Assembly (NCBI GenBank): GCA_963661545.1
Contig: CAVLCU010000060.1
Coordinates: forward strand, 1-15,130
Direction: 5' to 3'
DNA: 15,130 bases
From: Scatomonas sp963661545
Lineage (GTDB): Bacteria > Bacillota > Clostridia > Lachnospirales > Lachnospiraceae
This document shows, in pieces, positions 13,305 through 15,130 of this stretch. Position 1 is the stretch's first letter. Each line of letters begins with the position of its first letter. Made by a program: the position numbers and the translations under genes. The notes beneath the pieces were generated by a model. The model was not told where the DNA came from and did no database searches. It saw nothing but the letters and a program-made list of their open reading frames with translations.

Positions 13305-14111
13305 TTATTGACTGAGAATCGCTCTGGTCATCTGAATCGCTCTCTTGTTCTCCTTCACATCGTGTACCCGAACAAAGGAACAGCCCTGCTGGACACCGAA
13401 TACCGTGGTCACCAGGGTTCCCTCCAGGCGCTGGTCTGAGGGAAGATCCAGGGTGAGTCCTATCACCGACTTGCGGGAGGTCCCCAGGAGTACCGGATAT
13501 CCCAGCTTACAGACCTCCTCCAGATGGTGAATCGTCTCCAGATTCTTCTCATAGGTCTTGCCAAAGCCCACGCCTGGATCCAATATAATCTTATCCTCTG
13601 CCACCCCTGCCTTGCGAGCCAGGCGCAGACACTCTCTCAGATCCTCCACCAGCTCCCTGCGAAAATCCAGATATTCCGCCTTTTCCCGGTTATGCATCAG
13701 GCAGCAGGCCACACCACTGGAGGCCACAAGAGCTGCCATATTGGGATCTGCCCGGAAGCCCCAGATGTCATTGATCAGGCTGGCTCCGGCAGAAATCGCA
13801 GCTGCTGCCACTTTACTCTTATAAGTATCCACGGAAAGGGGAATGTCAAAGCGGGCCTGCAAGGCCTCAATTACCGGCGCTACCCGCTGGATCTCCTCCT
13901 CATCAGAAATGCGGGTATAGCCAGGGCGGGTAGATTCTCCTCCTACATCGATCAGATCCGCGCCATCACGGATCATTTCCTCCGCATGACGAAGAGCCTG
14001 ATCCATCCGATGAAACCTTCCTCCGTCCGAAAAAGAGTCCGGCGTCACATTCAAAATTCCCATGACATAGGTCTCATGTCTGGTGTCGAACTCTCGTTTC
14101 CCGATTCTCAT
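13305..14111 (-). CDS. folP: Dihydropteroate synthase
   Basis: Joins hydroxymethyl-dihydropterin pyrophosphate to p-aminobenzoate; it is the target of sulfonamides. The 268 residues form one TIM barrel with all family motifs: NVTPDSFSDGG (21-31), DVGGESTRPG (55-64), SVDT (93-96), DPGVGFGKT (178-186), GTSRKS (210-215) and RVHDV (248-252). I start at the ATG at 14111, which has AGGAG seven bases upstream. An in-frame ATG at 14132 lies 3 bp after the previous stop and would add seven residues, but its ribosome binding site is weak. The gene lies between the HD-domain gene and folB-folK, and the operon order follows pathway logic. I see nothing unusual in the loops linked to sulfonamide resistance, though I could not align them. 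Confidence 0.97.
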   Translation of the reverse strand: MRIGKREFDTRHETYVMGILNVTPDSFSDGGRFHRMDQALRHAEEMIRDGADLIDVGGESTRPGYTRISDEEEIQRVAPVIEALQARFDIPLSVDTYKSKVAAAAISAGASLINDIWGFRADPNMAALVASSGVACCLMHNREKAEYLDFRRELVEDLRECLRLARKAGVAEDKIILDPGVGFGKTYEKNLETIHHLEEVCKLGYPVLLGTSRKSVIGLTLDLPSDQRLEGTLVTTVFGVQQGCSFVRVHDVKENKRAIQMTRAILSQ

Positions 14112-14135
14112 GTTGCTGCTCCTCTCTGTCATGCC

Positions 14136-14636
14136 TTAATAGTTGATAAAAAGATTCTTCTTCTCCCTGGGCCAGTCACAGAGGGCCTCTGCCTGGCAGC
14201 TCATACAACTTCTGGACTGTTTGTCTGCCTTGTAGAGGTAGCCGGACAAACTCTTTTCTTCTCTGATCTCCGGATTCCTGTGATTCAAAATAGCTGCGAG
14301 AATCGCTTCTGTCTCTTCCCGGGAGAATCCGCATCTGGGCAAGATCTCCTCTGCCAGTCTTGCACTGGCCAAATGATGGGGGGTTCCCTCCAGATATTGC
14401 TCCGACCGGCCCATATCATGCAAAAAGGCGGTCGCATAGATACACTCCCGATCCAGTCCCCTGCCATCCTCCAGATTATAGATCCAGATCAGCCTGGCCA
14501 CGTCCAGAAAATGCTCTGCACAATGGCCGCAGAAGATCCGATCTCGCTCCAGCTCCTGCAAGCTTTGATAAGCCGCCTGATATTGGGGATCCTGCCAGAT
14601 TCGGTTCATGCGGTTCATGCAGTTCCTGTCCTTCAT
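14136..14636 (-). CDS. HD-domain hydrolase embedded in the folate operon
   Basis: A 166-residue HD-superfamily metal-dependent phosphohydrolase. Visible ligands are H42 (in CGHCAEHFLDVARL), the HD pair H73-D74 in FLHDMGR, a TPHHLAS histidine at 87-88, H119 in ILNHRNP and D138 in YKADK. After the domain comes a cysteine cluster, SCMSCQAEALCDW (C144, C147, C153), which could bind metal. Its start ATG (14636) overlaps the folE stop by 4 bases (ATGA), so translation is coupled to folE; AGG lies seven bases upstream. ATGs at codons 7 and 10 are alternatives. The position between folE and folP suggests it works on a pterin phosphate, possibly filling the dihydroneopterin triphosphate dephosphorylation step. 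That is inference: most HD proteins cannot be assigned a substrate from sequence. Confidence 0.88.
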   Translation of the reverse strand: MKDRNCMNRMNRIWQDPQYQAAYQSLQELERDRIFCGHCAEHFLDVARLIWIYNLEDGRGLDRECIYATAFLHDMGRSEQYLEGTPHHLASARLAEEILPRCGFSREETEAILAAILNHRNPEIREEKSLSGYLYKADKQSRSCMSCQAEALCDWPREKKNLFINY

Positions 14637-15130
14637 TCCTTCACCATCTGGAAAAAGGTCTGCTGCAGCTGGTAATCCTCCGCAAAGGCTCCTCTTACCA
14701 TCATACTTACGGTCTTCGTTCCCGGCTTTTGGACGCCTCGCATGGTCATGCAAAGATGCTCTGCCTCCACCATAACCATCACACCCCTGGGATTCAGATA
14801 TTGCTCCATCGCATCAGCGATCTGGCAGGTCATGTTCTCCTGGATCTGGGCTCGTCTGGCAAATACCTCCACAGCTCGGGCAAGCTTGCTTAAGCCTACC
14901 ACCTTGCCATTGGGAATATAAGCCACATGTACCTTGCCATAGAAGGGCAATAAATGATGCTCACAGGTAGAATAAAAAGTAATATCCTTCTCCACCACCA
15001 TGCGGTCATTCGAGGAATCAAATTGCTTCTGAAGATGGTCTCCCGGATTCTGGTCCAGTCCACCATAGATCTGGTGACACATTCTGGCTACTCTGGCCGG
15101 TGTCTCCCGCAGGCCTTCTCTGTCCACATC
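14633..15130 (-). CDS. folE: GTP cyclohydrolase I, 5' end cut by window edge
   Basis: First folate pathway enzyme; it converts GTP to dihydroneopterin triphosphate. The visible 165 residues begin within DVDREGLRETPARVARM, a conserved stretch that normally follows a short N-terminal helix, so perhaps 15-30 residues and the start are outside the window. A GTG at 15127 is in frame but internal by homology and should not be taken as the start. Zinc ligands are visible: Cys and His in STCEHHLLPF and Cys in EHLCMTMRGV. GKVHVAYIPNGKVVGLSKLARAVEVFARRAQIQE is the core of the type IA enzyme. The stop overlaps the start of the HD-domain gene. Confidence 0.97.
   Translation of the reverse strand, partial: DVDREGLRETPARVARMCHQIYGGLDQNPGDHLQKQFDSSNDRMVVEKDITFYSTCEHHLLPFYGKVHVAYIPNGKVVGLSKLARAVEVFARRAQIQENMTCQIADAMEQYLNPRGVMVMVEAEHLCMTMRGVQKPGTKTVSMMVRGAFAEDYQLQQTFFQMVKE

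Overview
The window looks like chromosomal DNA from a low-to-mid GC Gram-positive anaerobe of the class Clostridia, most likely Lachnospiraceae or a close relative. The basis is a T-box leader, near-consensus vegetative promoters, strong AGGAGG-type ribosome binding sites, several families typical of Clostridia (DUF4317, DUF3786, DUF2284, the ABC-class ATPase) and a clostridial-style folate operon. A run of ten Ns inside one gene shows it is a draft or metagenome assembly. I see no insertion sequence, prophage or CRISPR array; it is a core-like region with many short divergent and convergent units.

Left part (1-5042, minus strand). A J-domain coiled-coil gene and a HIRAN-domain gene are followed by leuS, which has its own consensus promoter, and then by leuA, cut by the window edge. 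Between leuS and leuA lies a complete T-box riboswitch with its own promoter, stem I with a CUG (leucine) specifier, a stem III hairpin, the T-box/antiterminator and a 15-bp terminator. Leucine synthesis is therefore predicted to be switched on by uncharged tRNA-Leu, the substrate of the neighbouring leuS product.

Middle part (5047-10175). A plus-strand DUF3786 gene converges on a minus-strand iron-sulfur flavoprotein gene. A plus-strand DUF4317 gene has a palindrome in its leader. A minus-strand cluster encodes a cysteine-rich small-domain protein, an arginase-fold hydrolase and a DUF2284 metal-binding protein. The outer two proteins share a CxxCTYPxQP motif. A plus-strand pyridoxamine-oxidase-like flavoprotein gene and a tRNA-Ala(GGC) gene follow.

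Right part (10208-15130). A 99-residue protein of unknown function and a large ABC-class ATPase are transcribed from overlapping divergent promoters; the ATPase is interrupted by the assembly gap. The minus-strand folate operon runs folE (cut by the window edge), an HD-domain hydrolase gene, folP and a folB-folK fusion. It turns GTP into dihydropteroate precursors. The HD protein sits where a pterin-phosphate hydrolase would be needed, and I consider it the most interesting lead in the window.
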